The notes below the pieces were generated by a model. It made no database searches. It was given only the letters and a program-made list of their open reading frames with translations, and was not told the DNA's origin. 64,000 bases of DNA, taken from the NCBI RefSeq assembly GCF_024679095.1, contig NC_066520.1, positions 14,065,709-14,129,708 on the forward strand, written 5' to 3'. This document shows, one piece after another, positions 1-10,640 of this stretch. Within the stretch, counting starts at the first letter, position 1. Each line of letters starts with the position of its first letter. Source of the DNA: Eriocheir sinensis (lineage: Eukaryota > Arthropoda > Malacostraca > Decapoda > Varunidae). Made by a program: the position numbers and the translations under genes.

Positions 1-540
1 GAGCGGAAGGACGACACTTTAAGCACACTTCACTGGGATGGCTGGGGGAGTAGAGTTTCAAGGGGAGAGTTAGTTAGTAATGAAGAACAGAGTGATGCGA
101 TATGTGTGAAATGAAGGAAGGAAGGATGGGAGGGGTTAAATAAATATCCTAAAAGCTCTCTAACCTACATCGATCAAACAATGCAAGTTATTTTTGTTTT
201 GTGTTACCTTTCAGCTGCCTCTATTTTTTTTTTTGGGGGGAGAAAATAATGAGTATATACAAATCAGACAAGTGACCAAACAGATGTCGACTTTTTTTAT
301 CGGAAGTGTTGCACCACAAGCTTACCATGCACCGGAAAATTTTAATCAGACATTTATATCTTAACGACGTGCTGTCCCTCCGATGAATTCTTCCCAGTCG
401 GTGCAAATCCAACGGTCCGCGGTGACTCCCAGTAATCAAAACCTTTCAGCCGTCACTTCCGTCAGCCGCCACGTTTTTGACATAGATATTTAGAAAAAGG
501 GTTATTTTTAAATAAGCTCGCTGTCACTCAAAAAAAAAAA
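1..540. other. Left-edge flank, no gene recognised
   Basis: Ordinary mixed-composition sequence with a short T run near 222-235 and an A run near 530. An open frame on the minus strand (221-439) resembles no family I know. Nothing else is supported. Confidence 0.5.
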
Positions 541-696
<156 letters not shown>

Positions 697-777
697 GCCA
701 AAGAAAGACAGGTTGATTGCTATATCGTCCCGAACCACAGCCGTGGTTGTACGCTGCCAATTCAATCATCGTAATCA

Positions 778-860
778 TAACAACAACAACAAACAATAAT
801 AATAGTAATAATAACCACAACAACAACAACAACAACAACAATAATAATAATAATAATAGA
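778..860. repeat. Interrupted (CAA)n/(AAT)n
   Basis: CAACAACAA runs separated by AATAAT. They may have arisen from the neighbouring AAT array. Confidence 0.85.
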
Positions 861-1039
861 ATCGTATAATTTCAATAAAACTAATGACGAGTATATGATT
901 ATAACGTTTGGCTGATATGTTAATCCTTACTTTACCATCGATGTTATTATATTTGTGTTTACCGACAGACAGACAGACAGACACAGGCAAACAGAAACAA
1001 ATCAATCGTCATGCCTATAATAATATCGTTACCACCTAT

Positions 1040-1870
1040 TTACCCCCTCCCCCCCCCTCGGAAAGGTCAACACCCACTCACCCACCTCCATCCCTTAAGT
1101 GACGGTTACCTTTCCTTACCCCTTTACCCTTTCCCCCGACCTCACTCCCTTATCCCCCTCTTTCCCCTCCTCCTCCTTATCCCTCAACCTTACTCCCTCA
1201 CCTTTCCTCCTTCTCCTTACATTACACACCCATTTCCCTCTTAACCCCTTCCTTACCCTCCTTTCCTCCCCCGTTTTCTCCTTCCCCCTTCCTCCGCCCC
1301 CCTTTTCCTCCCCTCCACCACTTATACCACACATTCATTCCCCTACCAAATCCTTCTCTACCCACCCTTTACTCCTCTCACCCTTACATTTCAAACCCAT
1401 TTCCCTCTCGACCCCTTCTCTACCCCTCCTTTCCTCTCCCTTATCCCACTCCCCCATTTCCCCACTTCACCCTTTCCTTCTACCCTCTCCTACACTTCTT
1501 TTCTATTTCTCTCCAAGCCTCTTTTCCACCACCCTTTCCTCCTCCTCCTCCTCCCTCTTACACCTCTCCCCTATTTCCCTCCCAATCTCTTTTCCACCAC
1601 GATTTCCTCCTCTCTCTTACACCTCACCCTCCATTTCCTCCTTTACCTCTTCCCCATCACCCTTTTTTTTCTCCCCTTACCTAAACTTCTTCTCTATTTC
1701 TCTCCTTACTTTTCTCCCACTCCTCCCTTCCACTACCCTCCCATTTCCCTCCTTACCTCTCCCCCACCCTCCGTTTCCCCCCCTCCCTTATTACTTACCT
1801 TATATTCACTACCAAAGCGATCAGTTGCTACCTTCCGCTTCTCCCCAATTACCCCCACCCATTTGCCCTA
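1040..1870. repeat. ~830-bp pyrimidine tract (+ strand C/T)
   Basis: Almost entirely C and T with occasional A. A 259-codon open frame here (Ser/Pro/Leu/Phe only) exists because stop codons need purines. There is no domain and no codon structure. Confidence 0.9.
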
Positions 1871-1929
1871 CCCATTAGTGTGCTGGCCGGCCGCCGTGAC
1901 TAATGGAGCTGATGCTGATTAATGGGGAT

Positions 1930-2110
1930 GTTAGCACCTCTTTTTTATGTTGAAGGGGTGGGGGTTGGGGTAGGGTGGGGTGGGGGGTGAGTGTATGTGG
2001 GTGTGTGTGTTCAGGTTACTGTGGGTGGGTGGGTTTAGGGTGGCGGGTGAGAGTAATGGGGGGTGCTGGGGAAGAGGGGAGGGGTGTAAGGGGGGGAGGG
2101 GGAACTAATC
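1930..2110. repeat. G-rich tract
   Basis: Runs such as GGGGTGGGGG with several GGG triplets close together. This gives G-quadruplex potential on the + strand; no gene is seen. Confidence 0.7.
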
Positions 2111-2159
2111 TCTGTTAGGGGATTATTCAATATCAATTTACCGATCATCTAAATCCTCG

Positions 2160-2985
2160 TGTGTCCCGCCTCCTTACCCTCCTCCCCCTCCTCCCTATCT
2201 CTCTTATTCTCTCTTTTCTCTTTCTCTCTCTCTCTATCTATCTATATTTATCTATCTATCTATCTCTTCATTTACATTATCTTAGCAATTCCTTTTTCTC
2301 CTCATTTTTTCCCCTCCCTTTTCTTTCTACTATTTTTTTACCTGTTCTCCTTCCCCGTCCGTTATTCCGTCCCTCACTGTAATTCCCTTTCTTGTTTATT
2401 TGGTTTTTCTCACCTCCGTTTTTATAATTTTTACTTTCTTCTTGTCTCTTGTCCCTTCTGTTTGTCCTGTTTCGTTTTTTTCTTGCATCTTTCAATAACA
2501 ACAATTTCTTCTGTTTCTCACTTTTTCTCTCACTCTCACACTGTCTCTCATTACCTACCCTTCCCACTCTTTCATCTGTCTCTTTTTCCTGTATTTATTT
2601 TATTTTCTATTTTCTTCTGTTTTTTTCTTATTACGTGAACCTTTCCTTCTTACCGTTTCTGTCTATCTATCTCTTCATCACTTTCAACTTCCTCTCCGCT
2701 TTCTCACTCACCTTTGTTTCTCTACCTCTCTCCCTTTACCATGGACTCTCTCTCCTCTTCCTCCCCTCTCTTCTCTCCTTCCTTTCTTTTCAATACATCA
2801 AGCTTTCCCTCTCTCCAATCCTTTCTATCTCTTCTTCCCTCCAACTTCCTTTCCTTGAACCCACCCACCTTGCCTCCTCAACTTCTCCCACTCTACCACT
2901 TCCCCCTTCCTCCCTCACCCCTTTCTCCCTTCTCCTGCCTTCCTTTCCCTCTCTCCCTTCCACTCTCGGCCACTCATCGTAGGAT
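2160..2985. repeat. Pyrimidine-rich low-complexity tract with a TCTA run
   Basis: Mostly C/T, with a TCTATCTA microsatellite near 2235-2270. Overlapping Leu/Phe/Ser-only frames are composition artefacts. Confidence 0.85.
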
Positions 2986-2999
2986 TTGCAAAGTCGATA

Positions 3000-3363
3000 T
3001 TGAGCTTTTTTTTTGTTCGTACGATTTACTGCGTGGCAAAATGTTCCCTTTTTAATCTGCGGTTCTTATCCCTCACTCTTATTTTAATGCTTATTTATAG
3101 GCGGGCGAGGATTGGATCTTCGGTCTGATAACGCCTGAGTTTGTTTCCGACGTCTGTGCTCGCTTGATCTATTTTTGGCGCGATCTAAATTAACAGGATT
3201 AGAAAGCTTATACCAGGAGCTGCGGCCGAGGCTTCGTTTCTTCGTAGACTTCGTTGCGTTCAGAGTATAAAAGTATGAAGGTCCATGGTCGTTCGTGTGG
3301 TTGCGGCGCCGTGAATGTGTACCCCAGTCAGTCGATTAATCAATCATTTGTTTGTTTGCTAAT
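3000..3363. other. Unique-sequence island, candidate regulatory region upstream of bap
   Basis: Non-repetitive sequence between two low-complexity blocks. It has TATAAAAG at 3266-3273 but no well-placed initiator; the nearest TCAG is about 60 bp downstream. A 30-codon open stretch follows an acceptor-like TTTATAG near 3095, but I recognise nothing in it. It is about 2.1 kb upstream of the first visible bap exon. Confidence 0.3.
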
Positions 3364-3775
3364 CCAGAATCTAACACAGACAGGAAGATAGACACCACCT
3401 TTACCTGTCTTGTTTTACTCATTTTTTGACTCACCTGATTTAATTATATAGGTACACAAGACGGTACAAATTTGCTCTACTTCAGAATCTAACCAAAGAC
3501 AGAAAGACGGACCTTTTATATATTAGCATCACCTCTACCTGTCTTTCTCCTCACTCACCTGTTCGCTCACCTGAATGAATTATATCAGTACAAGACGGTC
3601 CAAATTTGCTCTACTTCAGAATCTAACCAAAGACAGAAAGACGGACTGTTTATATATTAGCATCACCTCTGCCTGTCTTTCTCCTCACTCACCTGTTCGC
3701 TCACCTGAATTAATTATATCAGTACATAAGATGGTACGAATTTGCTTGAGTCCAGAATTTAGCTTTAACTTATAA
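3364..3775. repeat. Minisatellite, ~134-bp unit, about three copies
   Basis: The motif CAAATTTGCTCTACTTCAG starts at 3467 and 3601, with a diverged form at 3737, giving periods of 134 and 136. A more diverged partial unit begins near 3364. The copies share AAGACGG and the CTCACCTGTTCGCTCACCTG segment. Confidence 0.9.
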
Positions 3776-3875
3776 GGCCCAGGTAGGCAGCTCCTTTATC
3801 TGCCTTTCTTTTTACTTATATTCACTAACTATTTACTTCCTTACTCCATTACTTACTTACTTATGTGGTCAATAA

Positions 3876-3877
3876 AA

Positions 3878-3914
<37 letters not shown>

Positions 3915-3918
3915 GTCT
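3876..3918. repeat. (ATCT)n microsatellite
   Basis: About ten tandem ATCT units followed by CTGT variants. Confidence 0.95.
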
Positions 3919-3949
3919 GTGAATAAAGACGTGCAGACAACGACATAAG

Positions 3950-5350
3950 TTCACCCTCTCCCCATTGTCCCCCCTTCCCCCTTCCCCTCTTCCCCCTTCC
4001 CCTCTTCCCCCCCCTTCCTCTTCTCCCCCCCTTCATTTCACCCTTACCATCACTAACTCGTCGTTCCCAATTTCCTTCTTAACAAGCACCGGCCCTTCAG
4101 TATCTCTTTGACCGCGACCGTTCACTCTACACGGAATCCTTCATCGTAAACTTTCGCCGTCAAAGTTGTAATTCGTGAGGCAAAGTCTGTAGTTTGTCCG
4201 TCCTGGTCCTTAAATTCGGCTCGTTTCTTTTTCTTCCCATTTTTTTTTTTTGGTTGCTGGTCTTTCTTTGAACACGTTAGCTGGATATTTTTTTAACTCT
4301 TTTTTTTTTCTCTGTTTGATTTTCATGAGTGTGCTTTTTTTGTTTTGTTTTTTGGCTGTCACTTTCTTTTTTTTCTTTTTTCCCCGTCATTTTCTCCCTC
4401 TCCTTTTATTTTTCTCTTATTCTTCTCTCAATCCCTACTCCTCTCTTTTGGTTCTCCGTCTTAATTATCACTTTTTATTCATGTTCTCTTTCTTAGGTAC
4501 ATTCGTGTATATGTATATTTACGAAAAAAAAACATAAATCCACCTTTTCACGAGTTTATCCTTCTCTTTTATTATTTCCTTTTTCGTTACACTCGCTTTT
4601 CTTCATCTCTTTCTTCTTTTCTTCATCTCTTTCTTCTTTTCTTCATATCGTTTTACATATCGATCTGTGACTTTCTCAAACCCTAGTAATTTTTCGACAT
4701 GATTCACTCTTTTCATTTCTTGTTTTCATCTCCTTACCTATCGATTCAACACCCCTTTCCTAACCCTATAACTTTTCTGTCACGACACATTCCTTTCCCT
4801 TTCCTCTATTCTTCACCCTACTTCAAACTCTTCAGTTAATATTGTTCTCCTCTTATTTTTCGCTTTTGTAACTTCTTCCCGCGGCCCATCTCTCCGCTCT
4901 CTAGTTAACACCTATTTTCTTTTCATCCTTGTTTCTGTTTCCTTCTGTCTTTTTATCCATTTCCTTCAAAACATCCTTAGTGCAATTTTCTTTTCGCAAT
5001 TTTCGCTCCCATATTTCGCGACACATCTCATGGTTTTCGCTTATTTTCCTTCTTCCTCACATTTTTTTTTCATCCCTAAATCATCCCTTCCTTCCCTCAT
5101 CAGGAGACTCGCAATTCTCTCCTCTTCTCCTCTCTTAAAATCATTCCCCCTCCAAGTCGTCCCTTCCTCCCTGGCACAGAAGACTCACCATTCTCTCCCA
5201 TTCTTCTCCCACAAGCTTTTCCATCACTGAATCGTCCCTTCTCCCTGCCACAGAAGACTCCCTCAAACCATTCTTTCGTTAAATCATTTCTCCCCGCCAC
5301 AGACCACTCCTTTTTTCCTCTTTTTTCCATTCCGCTAAACTGTTCCTCTC
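3950..5350. other. T/C-rich gene-free stretch ahead of the bap exon
   Basis: Pyrimidine-rich, with Phe/Ser/Leu-only open frames. The segment 4080-4215 is more mixed but has no recognised content. It is probably part of the intron between the missing N-terminal bap exon and the homeodomain exon; that is inference from the split codon at 5363. Confidence 0.5.
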
Positions 5351-5362
5351 TCCCTTCCGCAG

Positions 5363-5526
5363 GTGAGGGCGGCGAGGGAGAGCGCGCCCCCAGAAAGAAG
5401 CGCTGCCGTGCCGCCTTCAGCCATGCTCAGGTGTTCGAGTTAGAGCGTCGCTTCGCCCACCAGCGCTACCTGTCGGGGCCGGAGCGGGCGGACCTGGCGC
5501 AAGCCCTCAAACTGACCGAGCAGCAG
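5363..5526 (+). CDS. bap: bap exon with homeodomain positions 1-44
   Basis: A pyrimidine-rich acceptor (tcccttccgcag) precedes 5363 and the donor cag|gtaggc follows 5526. The exon starts inside a codon: two bases complete one split upstream, so an earlier coding exon must exist. The first full codons encode an acidic, Gly-rich linker ([10 protein letters not shown]) directly before the homeodomain arm KKRCR. The last codons, TEQQ, are homeodomain positions 41-44. The 44/45 junction is a common intron position in homeobox genes. Confidence 0.92.
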
Positions 5527-6885
5527 GTAGGCCAAGGGACAGACAAACACAGAGACAGACAAACAGATGGGCAGACAGACAGAGATTCACTTTTTCTGTA
5601 GGTTATCTATTTTTTTAGAAGTGGGAAGACAAATAGACGGACAGGAAGAAATTTACATATAGGTTATTTTCTTTTAGTATAATGAAGAGACAGAGACGGA
5701 GACAGAAATTCACCTTTATTATTTGTCTTGGTTATTTTGGTTTTTAGTTATGGAGAGACATACAGATGGACAGACTCATTATTTTTTCTAGTTTTATTTT
5801 ATTATTATTTTTTCTTACAGCAAAGGAGACAGTTCAAAGTCACACAAAAAAAAATAGAATAAATAATGAAAAAAAAGCCCACTACTTACTGCTCCTAAAG
5901 ATTAAATAGTGGCCAAAAGAGAGGTCAATTCCGGGAGGAGGAGTGTCACGATACATTTCCTGATATATTCTTAGTAATGTAGAGATGTACAAACGGACAG
6001 ACACAAACAGACAATAACTTTTCCTCGGTTATCTTTTACGTGTTCTAGTGTTAGCACATGTTTAAGTTACCATTTTGTGCAGGAGAATAGTTTGCCAAAA
6101 ATAGTGATGTGTGAAATACTCGTCCCTGTCCCTCCCCCTTCACCATTCCTCCTCTAATCCCTCCTCTTCCTCTTCTCGCCGCAGGTCAAGATATGGTTCC
6201 AGAATCGCCGCTACAAGACCAAGAGGAAACAAATGGTGGCCTGCGAACCGCCCTCCTCGGGACGCCGCGTGGCCGTCAAGGTAAGGATGACGACGATGAT
6301 GATGATGATAATGATGATGATGATGGTGATGATGATGAAGATAATGGTTATACTAATATTCTTTCTTATGGTATTTGTTTTATTTCCTTTTCCTTTCTTT
6401 CTTTCCTACTTCGTCGTCTTCTAACTATCTCTCTGTCTGTCTGTCTATATATATATATCCGTCTGTCTCACCCCACACACCTCTCTCTTCGTCAGGTGTT
6501 GATGCGTGATGACCAGCTTCTTCACGGCCCTGAGGAAGCGCTGCCTCGCCCGTCCCTCCTCCTGCCCTCCCTGGCCTCCCTCAGCGCCCTCAACTCCTTC
6601 GGCTCCCTGGGGCTGCCTCCCTACTGCTACTACCCTTACCTCTGTCCTCCCCCGCACTCCAGCTCCTCCGCCGCCGCCGCCGCCGCGCTCTCCTCCCTCC
6701 CGCACCTTCCGCAGCTCTCCGCCCTCTCCCCGGCATCCCTCTCCTCCCTCACATCGTCCCTGTCTAACCTCACGTCGCTGCTTCCGCCCCACGCCCTCTC
6801 CGCGGCCTCCTCCTCCTCCCCGACGGTCTCCACCAGCGGGGCATCGAGGCCGACGCCGCAGCCACCCTCGCCGACACGGCCGTGA
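5363..6885 (+). CDS. bap: bagpipe/Nkx3-class homeobox transcription factor, 5'-partial, three exons
   Basis: Exons 5363-5526, 6185-6280 and 6496-6885 join in phase and encode about 215 residues ending at TGA 6883-6885. The sequence shows a complete homeodomain: it starts at [12 protein letters not shown], has L16, F20, W48, F49, N51 and R53, and carries Tyr54, the NK-2-class signature. Helix 3 reads [15 protein letters not shown]. The stretches [13 protein letters not shown] and RYLSGPER, and the following VAVK-VLMRDDQ with a later CYYPYLCPP, match what I know of Drosophila bagpipe and vertebrate Nkx3.2. The family are nuclear DNA-binding factors that specify visceral mesoderm in flies and axial skeleton, gut and spleen tissue in vertebrates. 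The first exon, expected to carry the start codon and a TN/EH1 repressor motif, was not found in the window. All borders are GT..AG. Another NK3 paralogue is possible, but the post-homeodomain match favours bap. Confidence 0.93.
5527..6184 (+). other. bap intron (homeodomain 44/45) carrying a dispersed repeat
   Basis: GT..AG intron of 658 nt. The 5' part is rich in AGACAGACA-type repeats. The middle, about 5814-5965, is a copy of a dispersed repeat also seen at 23.5 and 25.4 kb. The 3' end has a cytosine/thymine tract ahead of the acceptor. No coding sequence is evident inside it. Confidence 0.85.
5814..5965 (+). mobile_element. Dispersed repeat copy inside the bap intron
   Basis: Begins TTACAGCAAAGGAGACAG, passes an A-rich stretch, then CCCACTACTTACTGCTCCTA, then AGTGGCCAAAAGAGAGGTCA and TCCGGGAGGAG. 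The same order of blocks recurs at 23527-23680, and the first part recurs at 25370-25475 and (minus strand) 11109-11136. No coding capacity is visible; class unknown. Confidence 0.75.
6185..6280 (+). CDS. bap: bap exon with homeodomain helix 3
   Basis: This 96-nt, phase-0 exon encodes 32 residues, from [16 protein letters not shown] through [12 protein letters not shown] to VAVK. The acceptor is tctcgccgcag and the donor aag|gtaagg. Asn51 and Tyr54 of the recognition helix are present. The terminal VAVK continues directly into VLMRDDQ of the next exon, which recreates the conserved Nkx3.2-like post-homeodomain segment and confirms the splice. Confidence 0.93.
6281..6495 (+). other. short bap intron with GATGAT microsatellite
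   Basis: GT..AG intron of 215 nt. It contains an imperfect (GAT)n run at 6288-6343 and TCTG/TATA dinucleotides near 6435-6460. Reading through it would encode a poly-Asp or poly-Met stretch, so the single open frame spanning exon 3 and this intron is not the real protein. Confidence 0.85.
6496..6885 (+). CDS. bap: bap terminal coding exon
   Basis: The acceptor is ctcttcgtcag before 6496. It encodes 129 residues: [20 protein letters not shown] first, then Leu/Ser-rich sequence, then [14 protein letters not shown], an Ala run and a Ser/Pro-rich tail ending SPTRP. The VLxRDDQ and YYPY-like motifs match the C-terminus of Nkx3.2 as I know it. The roughly 75 residues after the YPYLC motif are low complexity and longer than the vertebrate tail. 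GC content is clearly higher than in the flanks. The long open frames on the opposite strand here are shadows of this GC-rich exon. Confidence 0.88.
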   Translation: MLMRDDQLLHGPEEALPRPSLLLPSLASLSALNSFGSLGLPPYCYYPYLCPPPHSSSSAAAAAALSSLPHLPQLSALSPASLSSLTSSLSNLTSLLPPHALSAASSSSPTVSTSGASRPTPQPPSPTRP

Positions 6886-7337
6886 GGTGCCGCAGCGGAG
6901 GGACCTTGCGCCACCTCACACGCCGCCGTTCTTGCCGCCGCTCTCGCCCTTCGCTTTCTCTGCACCTCCGGGGTTAAGATGGCGTCTCTCTGAAGGGAGG
7001 AGCAGAAGGGAGCCATTGTATCGGGGGACTTGTATGTGTGGCCGCAGATGTGGTCAGAAATACGCACGCCGCGATGACCGCTGCGACAAGGGCACCGCAG
7101 CGCCCACGTGACCCAAGAAGAGGAAGTGATTTCAGGGATTTCCACGAACGTGTGATACGATGATGATGTGTAGTATGGACGAACGCCGCTGTGAGTTGAG
7201 TGGCGTTCATTGCCAGGCAGTGATGTTCGGCATCCATAAAGTGACGAGTGATAATGACGAGTCAAGTATTGCGAGAGGAAGACTTAGGACAAAAATGAAT
7301 TCAGCAATATAACTTTAGAAGATATCGTGGCAGACAT
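6886..7337. other. bap 3' flank, probably 3' UTR
   Basis: GC-rich at first, then mixed. It directly follows the bap stop codon, so at least part should be 3' UTR. I see no convincing poly(A) signal close by; the first AATAAA I noticed downstream is at about 9033. Confidence 0.45.
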
Positions 7338-7519
7338 GAAACTACCACATAAACGGAAGGAAAAAAAGAAAAGAAAACTCCGCAATGAAATGTACTGCGG
7401 ATTTAAAAGGTTATAGAAAAATTCCCCCGAAACTATCACATAAACGGAAGGAAAAAAAGAAAAGAAAACTCCGTATTGAAATGTACTGCGGATTTAAAAA
7501 GTTATAGAAAAATCCCCCC
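7338..7519. repeat. 91-bp tandem duplication
   Basis: Two nearly identical copies, the first starting GAAACTACCACAT at 7338 and the second GAAACTATCACAT at 7429. Each continues through TAAACGGAAGG and ACTGCGGATTTAAAA to TTATAGAAAAA. Confidence 0.95.
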
Positions 7520-7529
7520 GAGCTAGAAG

Positions 7530-7670
7530 GCAAAGACAGTATAGCTCTGCAAATGGGCGCTACCTCTCTCACCAAAAAACTGCCGAGCGCCGGGATGGAA
7601 ATCTCAACTTTTCCGTCACGAGCCGAACCCCGGACCCACTGAACCACCCGGGCCCAAACTCTGGAATGCG
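7530..7670 (-). mobile_element. Possible degenerate tRNA-derived repeat
   Basis: Read on the minus strand, the sequence has GGTGGTTCAGTGG (A-box-like) followed soon by GGGGTTCGGCTC (B-box-like). The spacing is too short for an intact tRNA and no tail is visible. It could be a decayed SINE head or chance. Confidence 0.3.
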
Positions 7671-8279
7671 ACAAATAATACAGAAAACAGAACAAATTAG
7701 GAAAATCTCGGTGCAGCGAGTGTGCGTGTTACGTGAAAACGATTACAATGAGCACAGACACCCCCACAGACGGCATGCCAGTGTACTACATGTGCGTGGG
7801 TGTTATTTGGACGCGTTACCGGTGTTACGTGTACGTGTGAGTGCGTGCGTGTGTGTGTTAGGCAAACGGACAGCTAAATTGCATGGGCCTCGCGTCTCTG
7901 CTCTTCGTTCAGGTACTTTATAGATCTGAAAAAAAGGAAAAGAGTAAAAGAAAGGTAGAAAAAACTTCGCGGCAATATGAAAGACACGATGTTCATTACC
8001 TTGTGTTAGTATTACGCCTTTGTTCAGGTAGTTTCTCCCTTTCCTCTTTTTTTTTTTACCTCACTTCTCTATTCTCCTTTCTCTTCCTTTTCCTTCTCTT
8101 CACTTGTTCTAACTCTTGCTTTTCCTTTTTTTATATATATTCTTCGTGTCGGTAACTTTATTCTCATGCCTCGCCTTGTATTTTCTTCCCTTGATTTCCA
8201 CTTAGTTTTTTTATATGATCCAAAGATACGAAAAAAAAAGAAACGCGTTATGAAAAAGAAAAGAAAACGTCAGTACTGA
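7671..8279. other. Gene-free flank
   Basis: Mixed sequence with GT-rich (7830-7860) and T/C-rich (8035-8130) parts. The short open frames present resemble no known protein. Confidence 0.5.
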
Positions 8280-8293
8280 AACACACACTCACA

Positions 8294-8373
<80 letters not shown>

Positions 8374-8378
8374 CACAC
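8280..8378. repeat. (CA)n microsatellite
   Basis: Nearly perfect CA dinucleotides with a few interruptions. Confidence 0.97.
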
Positions 8379-8410
8379 GGCACCACCACACCCGCTTAGT
8401 ATACCTGTAC

Positions 8411-8468
<58 letters not shown>

Positions 8469-8477
8469 TAATAATAA
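8411..8477. repeat. (AAT)n microsatellite
   Basis: About 22 AAT units with one GAT variant near the end. It lies 32 bp after the CA array. Confidence 0.96.
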
Positions 8478-8878
8478 TCCGTAGCAACCACTCCAGGGAA
8501 TACTTGTAATAATAACACTTAAAAAAAACCATGACAATAAAAACGAAATAGAGAACAATACCGACGATTACTTCTGTACATAAAGGATAAGGATAAAGAG
8601 ACAGGAGGAGGATGAAGGCTCGCTCTCTCTGTTCTCCGTGTAAGGTATCTAGACAGCAATAATTCTTACTACTCTAGCGGTAAATAGATAAGACGTTTAT
8701 TTAATTCCCGTATTTATGTAGGGAGGAGGACGAGAGGAGGACGAGGACGACGAGGAAGGAAGGAAAGGATGATGTGAGGATGCGTGAATGAGGAATCTAG
8801 TGTCGTGTTTTGCGTTTAAGAAAATAATCCGAGCCAATTTTTCAGTATTTTTTTCCATACAGACAGACAGACAGACAA

Positions 8879-8934
8879 ACCCACCCACACCCACACACAC
8901 ACACACACACACACGCACACACACACACACACAC
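8879..8934. repeat. (CA)n microsatellite
   Basis: CA dinucleotides with CCA and CGCA interruptions, preceded by a CAGA run. Confidence 0.93.
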
Positions 8935-10640
8935 TATCATAGGTTACTTAGTGAACGGTGTCTCGGCGGGGGAGTGTTTGCGTCCAGCGTTTTATCGCCG
9001 ACGAGCGCAGAACCGCCGCGGACCCACAAAGCAATAAAGAGAAAATGGGAAGTGCTAGGCTTACTACTACATTTATTACGTCGGGAGAGAGAGAAACAGA
9101 GGAAACTTGTGCCCTCATTACTGTATGTTAGTGGATCGAGAATATAAGTGCGTCTTCTTCTGTTACGTTTATGCATTGCGGTTTGAGACGTCGCTGTGTG
9201 TACGGGGAAGACGCGGAAAATGGATAATGCCAGTGTTGTTTGTGTTCCTATTACGTGATTGTGGTTTTGTGTTTCCGAATGTTTCTTGTGAGTGTGTATT
9301 TGTTATTTTTTTCTTACGATTAGAGGAGACAGATCGAGAGTTGAACTTAAAGAAGAAAATAAGAAACACTCGTCACATACCAAGAAAGAAAGCAAAGAAA
9401 AAGAAAGCGGGAGCCGTCGAGAAAATAATATAGTTTAGACCTGGTGGATCAATGGTTCAAGGAGACTCGTGTGACATTCATGACGGACAGTATATATTTT
9501 AAGATTTTGAAATAGTAACGTTTCGCGACTAGGGAATATTGATTAAAAGAATACATTGCCACGGACGTATATTAACATTTCCAGCCCAACTTATCCGCTT
9601 TTTCATTTTTATTTCTGGGACTGAGACTATAAATAATGAGAAAACGTTTGTGAATAATTGCGATACATTGTTTCTATCTTCATTTACATATAATTAAAAG
9701 TTTACCGCGCCGTTTGTTTAGTGATTTTAAAGAGAAAAGTAACGAAATCCCAACGTCACCAAACTACTGAACCCTACGTTGATTCTAAACTTGATTCTAA
9801 TTACAAGGATTGCTATTTTACAACATCAAACAATCTTTTAAGGGAAGGTTTTGTGACGACGGTGATGATTATGATCGCTTGCCAATGTTATCTTTGTGTA
9901 CGCGTGAAAATTTGAGAACGTAAGAATATGATGATTGATGTCCAAATATTTAATGACTTGTCAGACAGACGGAAAAGATTCAGTGGCATGTTAAGCAGAC
10001 GGAAAAGTGGTATCCAGTAGCATTCATGTAGGTGTTTATAAATTCCTCGATGCCTTCCTCTCCTCCTCCTCCTCCTCCTCCTCCTCCTCCTCGCCCCTTC
10101 CCGCAGTCTCCAGGTGTCGTCCGTGTTACGTAAAGCAAATAAAGGCGATTCCAACGTGCAGAAGCCGAGGAGGAAGAAAATAACAGAACACTTTGATAAA
10201 AAAATGTGAAATGTGGAAATATGAATGGGCAAATTACGTAAAAGGTCAATTCATGGCCTTGGCGGTGACAAGGACTACATCTTCTTGCCATCATGCAATT
10301 AATATTCAGGCAACAAAATTATATTACTCCACTCAACAACAACAAAAATCAGCAACAGAAAAGGAGACCCGTTACAAAGGCAGATCTCCGCAGTCTACAG
10401 TCTACAATCTACTCATGATGAAACAAATATAATTTACTAATACCTGCAGCTTTATATCATGGCACAGAGACAAACTGAAGTATACTGAAGGTAAAAACGT
10501 CTCCAAAGAAAGTAGTTGTCTTAAAAGAAATAGAAAACTTAAGTATCTCGCTATTCCCCTCTTGAAAGGATCTTAAGTCACAGGAAGGAAAAGATGCCAT
10601 ACGTGTTTACTATTGAAGGGGTTACCACATGTCACGATAA
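8935..10640. other. Largely non-repetitive gene-free stretch downstream of bap
   Basis: Mixed, moderately AT-rich sequence. AATAAA occurs at 9033-9038 and near 10138, so a long bap 3' UTR or an unrecognised transcript is possible but not shown. The open frames here (for example 9107-9433 and 10193-10432) have no recognisable motif. A (CTC)n run lies at 10057-10091. Confidence 0.45.

Noticed and set aside
1099..1878. 259-codon open frame
   Set aside because: Made only of codons from C/T-rich sequence (Ser, Pro, Leu, Phe, Thr). Stops are absent because the tract lacks purines, and no domain is present.
3100..3195. 30-codon open stretch (GEDWIFGLITPEFVSDV) after TTTATAG as the missing bap exon
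   Set aside because: No TN/EH1 motif, a stop codon follows and no donor lies in a suitable place.
3266..3273. TATAAAAG as a bap promoter
   Set aside because: No initiator (TCAGT or similar) 25-35 bp downstream, and the missing split codon means at least one coding exon precedes 5363. Not enough to call a promoter.
6193..6495. Single open frame reading through bap exon 2 out of frame, poly-Asp and the short intron into exon 3
   Set aside because: The spliced in-phase reading restores the homeodomain and the VAVK-VLMRDDQ motif; the read-through does not.
6636..7265. 209-codon frame antisense to bap exon 3
   Set aside because: Mirror of the GC-rich, Ser/Ala-coding exon; ends at no signal and resembles no family.
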